Positions 26,840-36,749 of a stretch of DNA of 64,000 bases are shown in pieces (the first letter of the stretch is position 1; each line of letters starts with the position of its first letter). The notes under the pieces are model-generated. The model had not been told where the DNA came from. It searched no databases and was given only the letters and a program-made list of their open reading frames with translations. The DNA is from Moritella sp. PE36 (GTDB lineage Bacteria > Pseudomonadota > Gammaproteobacteria > Enterobacterales > Moritellaceae), in NCBI RefSeq assembly GCF_000170855.1, contig NZ_ABCQ01000011.1:50228-114227 (forward strand). The letters run 5' to 3'. A program made the position numbers and the translations under genes.

Positions 26840-28705
26840 ATGAGCTTAGATATTTCGAATTACCCTACATTAGCATTGGCGGACATCCCTGAAGAGTTGC
26901 GTCAATTACCAGCAGATCGTCTCGATGACTTATGTGATGAACTGCGTAGTTATTTATTACACACGGTAGGTAAAAGTGGCGGTCACTTTGCTTCAGGTTT
27001 AGGCGTTGTTGAATTAACCGTTGCCCTGCATTATGTCTACAATACCCCATACGACAAATTGTTATGGGATGTGGGTCATCAAGCCTACCCGCACAAAATT
27101 TTAACCGGTCGTCGTGATCGTATGTCTACGATCCGCCAGAAAGGCGGTTTACACCCGTTCCCTTGGCGTGATGAAAGTGAATATGACCACCTTAATGTCG
27201 GTCACTCGTCAACCTCAATCAGCGCGGCACTTGGTCTTGCTGTTGCTGCCGACCAAGAAGATAAAAACCGTAAAACGGTCGCTATTATTGGTGATGGTGC
27301 GATCACGGGTGGCATGGCATTTGAAGCGTTAAACCATGCTGGCCATATCGACAAAGACGTACTGGTTATTTTAAATGATAACGATATGTCTATTTCAGCA
27401 AACGTTGGGGCGGTAAACAAACACTTAGCAAAATTATTGTCGGGTGTTGCTTACTCAAGTTTCCGTGAAAACGGTAAAAAAGTACTCTCAGGTATTCCGC
27501 CAATTAAGGAGCTTGCACGTCGCGCCGAAGAACATTTAAAAGGCATGGTCGTACCGAGCACATTATTTGAAGAGTTTGGTTTTAACTATATCGGTCCAAT
27601 TGACGGCCATGATGTCAATGGTTTGGTGGAAACACTGCGTAATATGCGCAACCTTAAAGGTCCACAGTTCTTACATGTGATCACCAAAAAAGGCAAAGGT
27701 TATGCGCCTGCCGAGCAAGATCAGCTTGGCTATCACGCAGTACCTAAATTCAACCCAGCAGAAGATACATTGCCGGTAGCAGCCCCATCAAAGCCAACCT
27801 TTTCCAAGATATTTGGTAATTGGTTATGTGATGTAGCGGCAACCGATAAGAAACTTGCTGCAGTCACACCCGCAATGGGCGCAGGCTCGGGTATGATCAA
27901 GTTTTCTGAAACTTATCCAAAACAATATTTTGATGTAGCCATTGCTGAACAGCACTGTGTAACGTTCGCTGCAGGTCTGGCGATTGGTGGTCATAAACCT
28001 GTGGTTGCTATCTACTCGACGTTTTTACAACGTGGTTATGATCAGCTGATCCACGATGTGGCGATTCAGGACATTCCGGTATTATTTGCCATTGACCGTG
28101 CAGGTCTAGTGGGTGCAGATGGTCAAACTCACCAGGGTGCGTTTGATATTAGCTTTATGCGTTGTATTCCTAAAATGGTGATCATGACGCCAAGTGACGA
28201 AAATGAATGTCGTCAAATGCTGCATACAGGTTACCAGTATCATGGTCCTGCCGCAGTTCGCTACCCTCGTGGCAGCGGTACTGGTATTGACGTTGAGCAA
28301 GCATTTACTGAATTTGAAATTGGTAAAGGTATCGTTCGTCGTCAAGGTGAAAAAGTAGCAATCTTATGTTTCGGTACGCTAATGCATAACGCGATGCCAG
28401 CGGCTAAACGTTTAAATGCAACGGTTGTGGATATGCGCTTTGCGAAACCATTAGATGAAGCATTGTTAGCTGAGATGGCGAATAGCCATGATATCTTAGT
28501 CACTATCGAAGATGGTGCGATCATGGGCGGTGCCGGCTCTGGTGTGAACGAATACTTGATGGCGAATAAGTTGATGACACCTACATTAAACTTAGGTCTG
28601 CCAGATAAGTTTATTCACCAAGGTACTCAAGATGAGATCTACGCTGAATTAGGCTTAGACGATATTGGTATTGAAGCCAGCATTAAGGCGTTTATCGCGC
28701 TTTAA
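26840..28705 (+). CDS. dxs: 1-deoxy-D-xylulose-5-phosphate synthase Dxs
   Basis: 621 residues, the E. coli length. It makes DXP from pyruvate and glyceraldehyde 3-phosphate with thiamine diphosphate, the first step of the MEP isoprenoid pathway. Visible are [20 protein letters not shown] N-terminal sequence, [11 protein letters not shown], the ThDP-binding [16 protein letters not shown]...NDNDMSIS and the transketolase domain with [13 protein letters not shown] and [18 protein letters not shown]. Operon with ispA, whose product IspA uses the IPP. Its terminator has been split by an IS3-family insertion. Confidence 0.96.
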   Translation: MSLDISNYPTLALADIPEELRQLPADRLDDLCDELRSYLLHTVGKSGGHFASGLGVVELTVALHYVYNTPYDKLLWDVGHQAYPHKILTGRRDRMSTIRQKGGLHPFPWRDESEYDHLNVGHSSTSISAALGLAVAADQEDKNRKTVAIIGDGAITGGMAFEALNHAGHIDKDVLVILNDNDMSISANVGAVNKHLAKLLSGVAYSSFRENGKKVLSGIPPIKELARRAEEHLKGMVVPSTLFEEFGFNYIGPIDGHDVNGLVETLRNMRNLKGPQFLHVITKKGKGYAPAEQDQLGYHAVPKFNPAEDTLPVAAPSKPTFSKIFGNWLCDVAATDKKLAAVTPAMGAGSGMIKFSETYPKQYFDVAIAEQHCVTFAAGLAIGGHKPVVAIYSTFLQRGYDQLIHDVAIQDIPVLFAIDRAGLVGADGQTHQGAFDISFMRCIPKMVIMTPSDENECRQMLHTGYQYHGPAAVRYPRGSGTGIDVEQAFTEFEIGKGIVRRQGEKVAILCFGTLMHNAMPAAKRLNATVVDMRFAKPLDEALLAEMANSHDILVTIEDGAIMGGAGSGVNEYLMANKLMTPTLNLGLPDKFIHQGTQDEIYAELGLDDIGIEASIKAFIAL

Positions 28706-28787
28706 TTCGCTTTGAAATAACGCACAAAATACCGATAAAGAAAAAGCCCTACTCGATGAAGTGACCCCGTTAAGTTGGACATTTTAG

Positions 28788-29573
28788 TTAGGCGGCTTGT
28801 AAGGCCTGGTTTCGATATTCTATCGGAGTCAGGCCTTTTAATTTGACCTTAATCCGTTTCGTATTGTAATACTCGATGTATTCGTCGAGCTTTTCTATTA
28901 ATTCATCGGCATCTTTGAAGTTTTGCCTATGATACATTTCTGTTTTTAATAAGCCAAAAAAGTTTTCAGCTACTGCGTTATCTAAGCAGTTCCCTTTTCT
29001 GGACATACTTTGTGTGAGTCCATGAGCTAATAGCTGTTTTTGATACGCCCTATGGCGATATTGCCAACCTTGGTCACTATGCACTATTGGTTTTGAGTGC
29101 TCATCTAAATTATTAATAGCATCTTTCGGCATATCTGTAACTAATGGTAAACGGGCATCTTTAGCTATCTTGTAAGCGACTATTTCTTTGGTAAATAGAT
29201 CTATAATTGGTGATAAATAAACTCTCTGATCCCTAACCTTAAATTCAGTTACATCGGTTGCCCACTTTTCATTTGGCTTAGTGGCATTAAAGTTTCGTTC
29301 AAGTACATTGGGCGCTGTTTTTCCCGCCCCGCCCTTATAAGAACTGTATTTTTTAGGTCTTACGGTCGATTTTAAATTTAATTGAGCCATCAGCCTTTGT
29401 ACCGTCTTATGATTTATCGTAATACCTTGTCTTCTAAGTGTTAGATGAATCCGTCGGTAACCATAACGCCCTTTATGTTCATGGTAAATAAGCTTGATAA
29501 GTGCTAGCTCACGCTCATAAGTATTCGTTTTTTCACTTACTTTTACTTGATAATAAAATACACTTTTAGCCAA
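28788..29573 (-). CDS. IS3-family transposase OrfB (catalytic part)
   Basis: The retroviral-integrase-like DDE domain is complete: first Asp in WATDVTEF, second in VHSDQGWQY, Glu in NAVAENFFGLLK, with the N-terminal HTH_21 block (YGYRRIHLTLRRQGITINHKTV) before it. The listed start is a TTG. The frame is open back to about 29640, overlapping OrfA in the -1 frame, so the working transposase is most likely an OrfAB fusion made by -1 frameshifting in the A/G-rich stretch near the OrfA stop. Confidence 0.92.
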   Translation of the reverse strand: MAKSVFYYQVKVSEKTNTYERELALIKLIYHEHKGRYGYRRIHLTLRRQGITINHKTVQRLMAQLNLKSTVRPKKYSSYKGGAGKTAPNVLERNFNATKPNEKWATDVTEFKVRDQRVYLSPIIDLFTKEIVAYKIAKDARLPLVTDMPKDAINNLDEHSKPIVHSDQGWQYRHRAYQKQLLAHGLTQSMSRKGNCLDNAVAENFFGLLKTEMYHRQNFKDADELIEKLDEYIEYYNTKRIKVKLKGLTPIEYRNQALQAA

Positions 29574-29626
29574 CTGAATGACTTGAAGAAGGTGTTTTAA
29601 AGCATGATTATTTTTGAGAGCTAAAA

Positions 29627-30136
29627 CTATTTCCGCCTTTTCTTTGTTTGCTGGCGCTTTGCCTGCTCTAGCTCTTCCAACTTTTTTAATACGGCATTCT
29701 CAGCTCGTAGATAAGCAAGTTCTTCTTTTAGTTCTTCTGTTGTCATTTCACTATCTGGCTTTACACGCGTGTTGGGTTGTTGCTTCATTGGAGACCTGCC
29801 TATTGAGGAACGTTCAAGTCCTCTGAAGCCTGACTCGTTATATGTTTTTAGCCATATAGAAAGTGAACCGGGAGAAGACAGATTTAATACGGCACTAGTG
29901 TGAGTGAGCGACCAGCTATTTGTCCACATTAATTTTAATGCTTGTAGCTTTGTTTTTGCACTACTGGCATGTGAATTTGGTAGGAATGCATTTGTTCCGT
30001 GAATTGCAAAGACTTGAGTCCAATATCGGATTTGCCGAGAGGATATCGATAGTTCATTTTCTAATGTATAAGATGATTTACCATCTAGACACTTTTTTGC
30101 AGTGATGAGTTTAAACTCACGACTATATTTGGACAT
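29627..30136 (-). CDS. IS3-family transposase OrfA (DNA-binding part)
   Basis: 169 residues from the ATG at 30136 (MSKYSREFKLITAKKCLDGK), which follows GAGGG by eight bases. Two helix-turn-helix units (about 1-60 and 65-115) recognise the IS ends. The C-terminal part (EELKEELAYLRAENAVLKKLEEL) is a leucine-zipper coiled coil for multimerisation, as in IS150-group OrfA. It ends in a Lys/Arg-rich tail where frameshifting into OrfB is expected. Confidence 0.9.
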   Translation of the reverse strand: MSKYSREFKLITAKKCLDGKSSYTLENELSISSRQIRYWTQVFAIHGTNAFLPNSHASSAKTKLQALKLMWTNSWSLTHTSAVLNLSSPGSLSIWLKTYNESGFRGLERSSIGRSPMKQQPNTRVKPDSEMTTEELKEELAYLRAENAVLKKLEELEQAKRQQTKKRRK

Positions 30137-30242
30137 AAAAAAGACCCTCAATAATTGGTTGTCCAACTATTGGGGGTCACTTCACGATTCACATCCAGTA
30201 GGGCTTTTTGCTTTTACATTTCGCCGAATTGATTAAAAACGC

Positions 30243-30304
30243 CCTACCCGCTGTAAACCCATCCCTGGGAGCTTGGGCTGGCATCCATGCCAGCAACAGT
30301 AGGC
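30243..30304. repeat. REP-like palindromic sequence
   Basis: A GC-richer segment with GCTGGCAT-CC-ATGCCAGC (30277-30294) and a second partial dyad around CCCATCCCTGGG (30258-30269). It lies between the dxs terminator and the 3' end of dpp. Composition and structure look like a repetitive extragenic palindrome, but I see no second copy in the window. Confidence 0.4.
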
Positions 30305-30384
30305 TTATTTTAATTAATCCGGCTTATACATTTATCTTTATATCGTTTATCCAAAATTAGAAGTTGTGTCTCTCTAATTAAAAG

Positions 30385-31389
30385 TTAAATACGCTGTTCT
30401 TCAACTGCATGGCAGGCAATTAACGATTTACCGTATTTAGTTAATATCGGTTGTTCCACATTACAACGTTCATTCGCAAACTGACAACGAGTATGGAATG
30501 CACAGCCTTTTGGCGGATCAAGAGGCGATGGTAATTCCCCCACCAGCTTGATGCGTTCACGACGATGCGCAGGGTTTAACTGCGGTGTACTTGATAACAA
30601 AGCTTGTGTATAAGGATGACGAGGATTGGCAAACAACTCTTCTTTGGTTGTGTGCTCAACAACACGGCCCAGATACATTACAATCACGTCATGAGCAATA
30701 TGCTCAACCACTGATAAATCATGGGAAATAAACACATAGCTTAAGTTTAGCTCGTCTTGTAAGTCCATCATCAAGTTTAATACTTGCGCCTGTACCGATA
30801 CATCCAATGCTGAAACGGGTTCATCTGCCACCACCACGCTTGGGTCTAACATCAAACCACGCGCAATGGCGATACGCTGACGTTGACCACCCGAAAACAT
30901 ATGCGGATAACGATCGTAATGCTCAGTCTTCAAGCCTACTTTAGCCATAATCGCTAACGATTTTTCTTTACGCTGCTGTTTGTTTAACTTGGTATTAATC
31001 TCTAAAGGTTCTTCTAAGATCTGCCCCACTTTTTTACGTGGATTGAGCGAACCATACGGGTTTTGAAATACAATTTGAATTTTTTGACGTAATACCTTAA
31101 ACGTCGCTTTATCCATTTTTAGCAGATCTTGACCTTCGAAATCAATTTCACCATGGGTTGGGGTCTCGATCATGGTCAGCAAACGACCCAGCGTCGACTT
31201 ACCACAACCCGACTCACCTACAATCGCCAATGTTTTACCAGCATCAAGTGTAAATGATACGCCATCGAGCGCTTTTACTGTCGCATCTGGTTTACGGAAA
31301 CCTTGTGGTACTTGGTAGTGTTTTTTCAGATCCACCGCTTTTAATAATGGCTGTTTCTCTGCAGTATTTAAACTTACAACGTCACTCAT
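30385..31389 (-). CDS. dppF: Dipeptide ABC transporter ATP-binding protein DppF
   Basis: 334 residues. Walker [13 protein letters not shown], signature [15 protein letters not shown], Walker [13 protein letters not shown] and the C-terminal [14 protein letters not shown] cluster of peptide ATPases. It partners DppD to energise di-/tripeptide (and possibly haem precursor) uptake. It overlaps the dppD end by four bases (ATGA-type coupling). Last gene of dppABCDF. Confidence 0.93.
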   Translation of the reverse strand: MSDVVSLNTAEKQPLLKAVDLKKHYQVPQGFRKPDATVKALDGVSFTLDAGKTLAIVGESGCGKSTLGRLLTMIETPTHGEIDFEGQDLLKMDKATFKVLRQKIQIVFQNPYGSLNPRKKVGQILEEPLEINTKLNKQQRKEKSLAIMAKVGLKTEHYDRYPHMFSGGQRQRIAIARGLMLDPSVVVADEPVSALDVSVQAQVLNLMMDLQDELNLSYVFISHDLSVVEHIAHDVIVMYLGRVVEHTTKEELFANPRHPYTQALLSSTPQLNPAHRRERIKLVGELPSPLDPPKGCAFHTRCQFANERCNVEQPILTKYGKSLIACHAVEEQRI

Positions 31390-32354
31390 GCTGCAGGTCT
31401 CCCTTCAATAGTTAACGGCGTATGACATTTAACCTGACCTAGCGGGCTTTCATAAGCACCAGGCTCTTCGCTGCGACACTTATCTGTTGCATAAGGACAA
31501 CGTGGATTAAGCAAACAACCCACAGGACGGTCATAAACGCCAGGAACAACACCTGGTAACGTGGTAAGACGAGATTGACCTATTGCCGATTCTGGTGATG
31601 ATGCGAGCAATGCTTGGGTATACGGATGCTTAGGATGCTTAAATACTTCCTCTGCAACCCCGGTTTCGACAATTTGACCTGCGTACATAACCACAACACG
31701 ATCAGCCACTTCCGCAACTAAGGCCAAATCATGGGTGATCAGGATCAGACCCATGTTATTTTTCTTCTGCAGATCAATCAACAAATCAATAATTTGCGCT
31801 TGGATAGTAACGTCCAATGCGGTTGTTGGTTCATCGGCGATCAACAATTTTGGATCACAGGCCAGTGCCATCGCAATCATCACACGCTGGCTCATACCAC
31901 CAGACAGTTGATGTGGATACACATTTACACGGCTTTCCGGCGCAGGGATCCCCACTAAATCAAGTAGTTCAATCGCACGTGCTTTCCGCTCTTTTTTACT
32001 GCCGCCTTGGTGTACTTGCAGTGCTTCCATGATCTGATAACCCACCGTGAAACACGGATTCAAACTGGTCATCGCGTCTTGAAAGATCATTGAGATATCA
32101 GCGCCCGTCAATTTACGACGTTGCTTTTCTGGCATCTTTAATAGGTCTTGTCCTTCATACAACAGACTATCTGCAGTTACTTTTCCCGGATGTTCAATCA
32201 AGCCCATGATCGACATAGAACTGACGGATTTTCCGGAACCAGACTCACCAACAATACCCAGTATTTCACCTTTATCAACACTATAACTAATATTATCAAC
32301 CGCTCTGAAGCCGCTGAATGTGACTGATAAGTTTTTAATTTCTAACAGTGACAT
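31386..32354 (-). CDS. dppD: Dipeptide ABC transporter ATP-binding protein DppD
   Basis: 322 residues. Walker [13 protein letters not shown], signature [15 protein letters not shown], Walker [13 protein letters not shown] and the Cys block [14 protein letters not shown]. Near-standard DppD length. It lies between dppC (11 bp) and dppF (overlap). Confidence 0.93.
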   Translation of the reverse strand: MSLLEIKNLSVTFSGFRAVDNISYSVDKGEILGIVGESGSGKSVSSMSIMGLIEHPGKVTADSLLYEGQDLLKMPEKQRRKLTGADISMIFQDAMTSLNPCFTVGYQIMEALQVHQGGSKKERKARAIELLDLVGIPAPESRVNVYPHQLSGGMSQRVMIAMALACDPKLLIADEPTTALDVTIQAQIIDLLIDLQKKNNMGLILITHDLALVAEVADRVVVMYAGQIVETGVAEEVFKHPKHPYTQALLASSPESAIGQSRLTTLPGVVPGVYDRPVGCLLNPRCPYATDKCRSEEPGAYESPLGQVKCHTPLTIEGRPAA

Positions 32355-32365
32355 AAACCAACCTC

Positions 32366-33256
32366 TTACTGTTTCAATTTAGGATCAAGTGCATCACGCA
32401 AACCATCACCCATTAAGTTAAATGCTAATACGGTTAACAAGATAGTCACACCAGGGAAAGTAACAACCCACCATGCGCTTTGTACGTATTGGCGAGCATC
32501 CGCTAACATAGTGCCCCACTCCGGCGTTGGCGCTTGCGCACCTAAACCAAGGAAACCCAGTGCCGCCATATCAAGAATTGCGTTTGAAAAACCCAGTGTC
32601 GCTTGTACGATCAGCGGAGCTAAACAGTTTGGTAATACCGTATTAAACATAATGCGTATTGGACCCGCACCAGCAATGCGTGAAGCGATCACATAATCTT
32701 TATTCATTTCACTCATCGTCGAAGCACGTGTTAAACGCACATAGTGTGGAATCGACACCACCGCAATCGAAATCGATGCATTAACAATACTGGGTCCCAT
32801 AATCGCCACAATCGCGATCGCTAATAATAGGCTTGGCATGGCTAACATGATATCAACCAGACGCATGATCACGGTTTCCACTCGGCCACGGTAGTAACCC
32901 GCAACCAGGCCTAATAAGATGCCGATACCCAGAGATAATGTGACTACTAACATACCCACAAACAGCGATAAACGCGCACCGTGGATCAAGCGCGATAAAA
33001 TATCACGACCAACCGCATCGGTACCAAGCAGATAACCGCCAGTCCATGATGGTGGCTGTAATAGCGCATCACGGAACTGCTCAATTGGCGAATAAGGGGC
33101 AATAAAATCCGCAAACACCGCCACAAAAATCATGATTGCAATATAGACTAGGCCAACGACCGCACCTTTATTCGAACTAAAATATTTCCAAAACTCTTGT
33201 AATGGTGTTAACGGCTTCAGCTCTATCACTGGCGCGTTGTTTGAAACTTCACTCAT
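32366..33256 (-). CDS. dppC: Dipeptide ABC transporter permease DppC
   Basis: 296 residues, six membrane spans. A PFAM-type N-terminal segment ([21 protein letters not shown]) precedes TM1. The periplasmic block [20 protein letters not shown] and EAA loop [25 protein letters not shown] are typical. It forms the translocation pore with DppB, 39 bp upstream. Confidence 0.94.
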   Translation of the reverse strand: MSEVSNNAPVIELKPLTPLQEFWKYFSSNKGAVVGLVYIAIMIFVAVFADFIAPYSPIEQFRDALLQPPSWTGGYLLGTDAVGRDILSRLIHGARLSLFVGMLVVTLSLGIGILLGLVAGYYRGRVETVIMRLVDIMLAMPSLLLAIAIVAIMGPSIVNASISIAVVSIPHYVRLTRASTMSEMNKDYVIASRIAGAGPIRIMFNTVLPNCLAPLIVQATLGFSNAILDMAALGFLGLGAQAPTPEWGTMLADARQYVQSAWWVVTFPGVTILLTVLAFNLMGDGLRDALDPKLKQ

Positions 33257-33295
33257 AATCTATTCCTTGTATCCTGTACCCTTGTATCCGGTATT

Positions 33296-34306
33296 CTATT
33301 TCGCGTGACGAATACGTGGATTAACCACACCGTAGATAATGTCTACCAGTAAGTTAACTAAGATGATTAATGTGGCAATAATTAAAATACCCCCCTGTAC
33401 GACGGGATAATCACGACGGCCAATCGATTCAATTAACCATTTACCAATACCCGGCCAGGCAAAAATAGTCTCGGTTAAGATCGCACCAGATAATAAGATA
33501 CCCACTTGCAGACCAATCACAGTGATCACCGGAATTAAGGCATTACGCAGTGCATGGATAACAATCACACGCCACGGCGCTAGCCCTTTCGCACGTGCGG
33601 TACGGATATAATCTTCACCCAACACTTCTAACATTGAAGAACGCGTCATCCGGGCGATAACGGCTAAGGGAATGGTGCCTAATACAATCGAAGGTAAGAT
33701 AAGGTGATGAATAGCAGAACCAAATGCGCCAACCTCATCAGATAGCAAGGAATCTATCAGCATAAAGCCTGTCACGTGATCAATCCACAGTGATACATCG
33801 ATACGCCCCGAAACCGGCGTCCAGCCCAGATTTACCGAGAACACTAACATTAATAATAATGCCCACCAGAAGATCGGCATGGAGTAACCGGTTAATGACA
33901 CCCCCATTACGGTGTGATCAAATACAGAACCACGTTTTACTGCGGCAATAATACCAGCGGGTAAGCCGATTATAATCGCGAACATTGCGGCTAAGAATGC
34001 CAGTTCAACCGTCGCCGGAAATAATTCAAAGAATTCTTCTACAACTGGTTTTTTGGTTACCAGAGAGTTACCTAGATCACCTTGTAGGATACCCCCTACA
34101 TAAGAAAAATATTGCTTCCAGATGGGCTGGTCTAAACCAAGCTCGGCAGCTAACATGGCGTGACGCTCTGGCGAAATGCCGCGTTCACCCGCCATGATTT
34201 CGATCGGGTCACCGGGGATCATATGAATGAGCGTAAAGGTCAGTAAGGTAATACCGATAAATGTCGGGATCACAGTACTTAGTCGCTTTAAAATAAATTG
34301 GAACAT
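33296..34306 (-). CDS. dppB: Dipeptide ABC transporter permease DppB
   Basis: 336 residues, close to E. coli DppB. Starts MFQFILKRLSTVIPTFIGIT. IHMIPGDPIEIMAGERGISPERH is the conserved periplasmic stretch after TM1, and DYIRTARAKGLAPWRVIVIHALRN is the EAA loop. Separated from dppA by a 13-bp-stem hairpin. Confidence 0.95.
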   Translation of the reverse strand: MFQFILKRLSTVIPTFIGITLLTFTLIHMIPGDPIEIMAGERGISPERHAMLAAELGLDQPIWKQYFSYVGGILQGDLGNSLVTKKPVVEEFFELFPATVELAFLAAMFAIIIGLPAGIIAAVKRGSVFDHTVMGVSLTGYSMPIFWWALLLMLVFSVNLGWTPVSGRIDVSLWIDHVTGFMLIDSLLSDEVGAFGSAIHHLILPSIVLGTIPLAVIARMTRSSMLEVLGEDYIRTARAKGLAPWRVIVIHALRNALIPVITVIGLQVGILLSGAILTETIFAWPGIGKWLIESIGRRDYPVVQGGILIIATLIILVNLLVDIIYGVVNPRIRHAK

Positions 34307-34341
34307 AGAAAACTCTGCGGGTATTTAAAGGGTTATCGGTA

Positions 34342-34377
34342 AAGATAACGCGAGCCGTTAGGGTCTCGCGTTATCTT
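34342..34377. other. Stable intercistronic hairpin between dppA and dppB
   Basis: A perfect 13-bp stem, AAGATAACGCGAG/CTCGCGTTATCTT, with a 10-base loop and no T-run in the transcript direction. It probably protects the dppA message or limits read-through into dppB. Confidence 0.8.
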
Positions 34378-34402
34378 ATTTTCGTTATTAAAACGAGATA
34401 CT

Positions 34403-34470
34403 TTCTAAGCTAGCGCTATACTTACTGTTCTAAGCTAACGCTATACTTATTTTTCTAAGCTAACGCTATA
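34403..34470. repeat. 25-bp tandem repeat (three units) overlapping the dppA stop codon
   Basis: An 18-base core, TTCTAAGCT(A/G)-rich, recurs at 34403-34420, 34428-34445 and 34453-34470 with a period of 25 bp. The last copy encodes the dppA C-terminus and the other two lie beyond the stop (34447-34449). Confidence 0.9.
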
Positions 34471-36090
34471 GAAGTTGTGACCACCAAGTGGATCAATCAC
34501 GTAACCTTTAACTTCTTTACGCACTGGTTCAAATACAACTGAGTGGGCAATGGTTGCCCACGGCGCTTGTTGTTTGAATATTACTTGTGCTTTTTCATAC
34601 AAGTCAGTTCTTACCGCTTGGTCTGCTGTGGTTTTAGCTTCTTTAACAAGTTTGTCAAATTCAGCATTACACCACATAGAACGGTTAGCACCGCCAACCG
34701 CGTCACAACCCAGTAATACCGCTAGGAAGTTATCTGGATCACCATTATCACCAGTCCAACCCAGTAGAATAGTTTCATGCTCGCCTTGCGACGCACGTTT
34801 TAGGTACTCGCCCCATTCAAACGTCACAATTTTCGCTTTCACGCCAATTTTCGCCCAATCAGACTGCATGATCTCAGCCATACGACGTGCGTTCGGGTTA
34901 TATGGACGTTGTACTGGCATCGCCCAAATATTGGTTTCAAAACCATCTGGGAAGCCCGCTTCAGCCAATAATGCTTTGGCTTTAACTAAATCAAATTCGT
35001 AATCTTTGATGTCGGTGTTATATGACCACATTGTTGGTGGAATCGGGTTGGTTGCCGCTTTACCCGAACCATTGAATACCGCGTCAATGATTGCAGGCTT
35101 GTTCACCGCCATGTTCAATGCTTGGCGTACACGTACATCATCAAATGGTTTTTTGTTGACGTTAAACGCAAGGTAACCAATGTTCAGGCCTTCTTGAGAA
35201 AGCAGGTTGATGTTTTCATCTTCTTCCATCATTTTACGATCTGATGGATTCGGGAATGCCATGATCTGACATTCGTTGTTTTGCAGTTTAGCAAAACGTA
35301 CTGATGCATCTGGTGTAATAGAGAACACTAAACGATCGATAGCGGGCTTGCCATCCCAATAGTCCGCATTACCCGCATAACGAATAAGTGAATCTTTTTG
35401 ATATTGCAGTAGTGCAAATGGACCAGTACCAGAAGGCATTACGTCAAGTTGCGCTGCCATGCCTTTTTCAAGGAATACTTTCGCTTGCTCAGCTGACATG
35501 ATTGAAGCAAAGTCCATCGCTAAGTTAGCAAGAAAAGGGGCTTCAGGTCGATTAAGGACGAACTGTACTGTGTAATCATCTACTTTCTTAATTTCTTTGA
35601 GCAATGAGCCCATGCTCATAGCATTGTAGTACTCGTATGAGCCACCTGATATTTTATGGTAAGGGTTTTCGGTATTACCTTGGCGGTCGAATGAGAACAC
35701 AACATCGTCAGCATTGAATGAACGCGTTGGGGTAAAGTCTTTCGTGGTATGGAATGGTACATCGTGACGAAGTTTGAACGTATAAACCAGACCATCTTCT
35801 GATACGTCCCAGCTTTCTGCTAGTGCAGGAATAACTTCGGTGGTACCTAACTTAAATTCAACCAAGCGGTTAAAAATCGTTTTTGATGATGCATCAAACG
35901 TGGTACCTGTGGTAAATAATGCCGGATTGAAACCTTCAGGGCTTGCTTCTGAACAATATACAAAAGAAACAGGTTTTGTTTTTGCTGCTGAAGATGATTC
36001 TTTCGCTACTTTATCGTCTGAACAACCACTTAAACCTAAGGTGATTATACTGGCAATAGATAGCGATAACGCGACTTTCCCTTTATTCAT
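34447..36090 (-). CDS. dppA: Dipeptide-binding protein DppA (predicted lipoprotein)
   Basis: 547 residues. After the signal a lipobox LSGC at about residue 20-23 predicts a lipid anchor, unlike the soluble E. coli DppA. The mature part matches DppA along its length: FVYCSEASPEGFNPALFTTGT, FSFDRQGNTENPYHKISGGSYEYY, RLVFSITPDASVRFAKLQ, NPIPPTMWSYN, AMPVQRPYNPNARRMAEIMQ, GWTGDNGDPDNF and FEPVRKEVKGYVIDPLGGHNF. It binds dipeptides for DppBCDF. First gene of the operon. Confidence 0.95.
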   Translation of the reverse strand: MNKGKVALSLSIASIITLGLSGCSDDKVAKESSSAAKTKPVSFVYCSEASPEGFNPALFTTGTTFDASSKTIFNRLVEFKLGTTEVIPALAESWDVSEDGLVYTFKLRHDVPFHTTKDFTPTRSFNADDVVFSFDRQGNTENPYHKISGGSYEYYNAMSMGSLLKEIKKVDDYTVQFVLNRPEAPFLANLAMDFASIMSAEQAKVFLEKGMAAQLDVMPSGTGPFALLQYQKDSLIRYAGNADYWDGKPAIDRLVFSITPDASVRFAKLQNNECQIMAFPNPSDRKMMEEDENINLLSQEGLNIGYLAFNVNKKPFDDVRVRQALNMAVNKPAIIDAVFNGSGKAATNPIPPTMWSYNTDIKDYEFDLVKAKALLAEAGFPDGFETNIWAMPVQRPYNPNARRMAEIMQSDWAKIGVKAKIVTFEWGEYLKRASQGEHETILLGWTGDNGDPDNFLAVLLGCDAVGGANRSMWCNAEFDKLVKEAKTTADQAVRTDLYEKAQVIFKQQAPWATIAHSVVFEPVRKEVKGYVIDPLGGHNFYSVSLEK

Positions 36091-36749
36091 GCCTTACTCC
36101 ATTATGCGATGTTGATAACGTTAACAGCAGATACTAGACCAGATCTGAGTTAACGCCATTTTTGCAGGTAGGTATAAATTACCCGCGAATTGTAATTTTC
36201 ACAGAGAAATTACGTTCTTAGCGCAGTGATGTAAACCTCTGATAAAGGAATAAATAATGACAACAGGACGTAAAAACCTCGTCAAATAGTGGGATCAGCT
36301 AGTTTAATTATTTAAATCCACAGATTTAACAAGGGATTAAAGTTATGCTGCAAAGATAAAATATAGTTTAAGCATGACCAACTTATGGATATCCCTTATA
36401 ATTCAATGGAATAATTGATAGCTAAAAGTAATAACCATAGAAAGCAGAGGTATACGAGGCAGGATAGATGACTGAATGTGATTTAAATCACGAATTTTGT
36501 AAAATTGGCTATATCGATGGTTAGCGGTTATAAATCAAACCCGTATAATTTAACGAATTAGAGTTATAACACAGTTAAATAAATCGTTATAGCACTCAAG
36601 GCTGGCGTTAATTAACGATTTAATAAAATATACAGTATTTTATAGGCCAAACAACTATTAGTCGTTTACGCCTTAAACTTCATAGCCACGAGACTAATCA
36701 ATATTAACAAAAGCGTAAACTCAGCTAAAAACGCTTCAAAAAGACATTT
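36091..36749. other. Intergenic region upstream of dppA and downstream of pgpA
   Basis: About 660 bp, AT-rich, with no supported gene. It must carry the dpp promoter. The strongest site is the CRP box at 36477-36492. No terminator with a T-run is obvious after pgpA. Confidence 0.5.
36477..36492. promoter_or_regulatory. Probable CRP site upstream of the dpp operon
   Basis: TGTGA-TTTAAA-TCACG matches the CRP consensus with one change in the second half-site. It lies about 385 bp upstream of the dppA ATG, so either the dpp leader is long or the site acts from a distance. Confidence 0.55.

Larger units (their letters stand above)
28757..30184 (-). mobile_element. IS3-family (IS150-like) insertion sequence, complete
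   Basis: 1428 bp with terminal inverted repeats starting TGAAGTGACCCC. Ends 28757-28781 and 30160-30184 match except for four central positions. A 3-bp direct repeat, CGA, flanks it (28754-28756 and 30185-30187). It contains two overlapping-phase ORFs for OrfA and OrfB. Ends, duplication and both ORFs look intact, so the copy is probably recent and active. Confidence 0.93.
28741..30209 (+). terminator. dxs rho-independent terminator interrupted by an IS element in its loop
   Basis: The left arm (28741-28753, AAAAAGCCCTACT) and right arm (30197-30209, AGTAGGGCTTTTT) are perfectly complementary over 13 bases. They flank the IS at 28757-30184 and its CGA duplication. Removing the IS and one CGA restores a classic hairpin with a 12-base loop and a T-run, 35 bases after the dxs stop. 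Confidence 0.85.

Noticed and set aside
34550..35002. 150-residue plus-strand ORF inside dppA
   Set aside because: It is antisense to the middle of a clearly conserved gene, and its sequence follows from the codon pattern of dppA.
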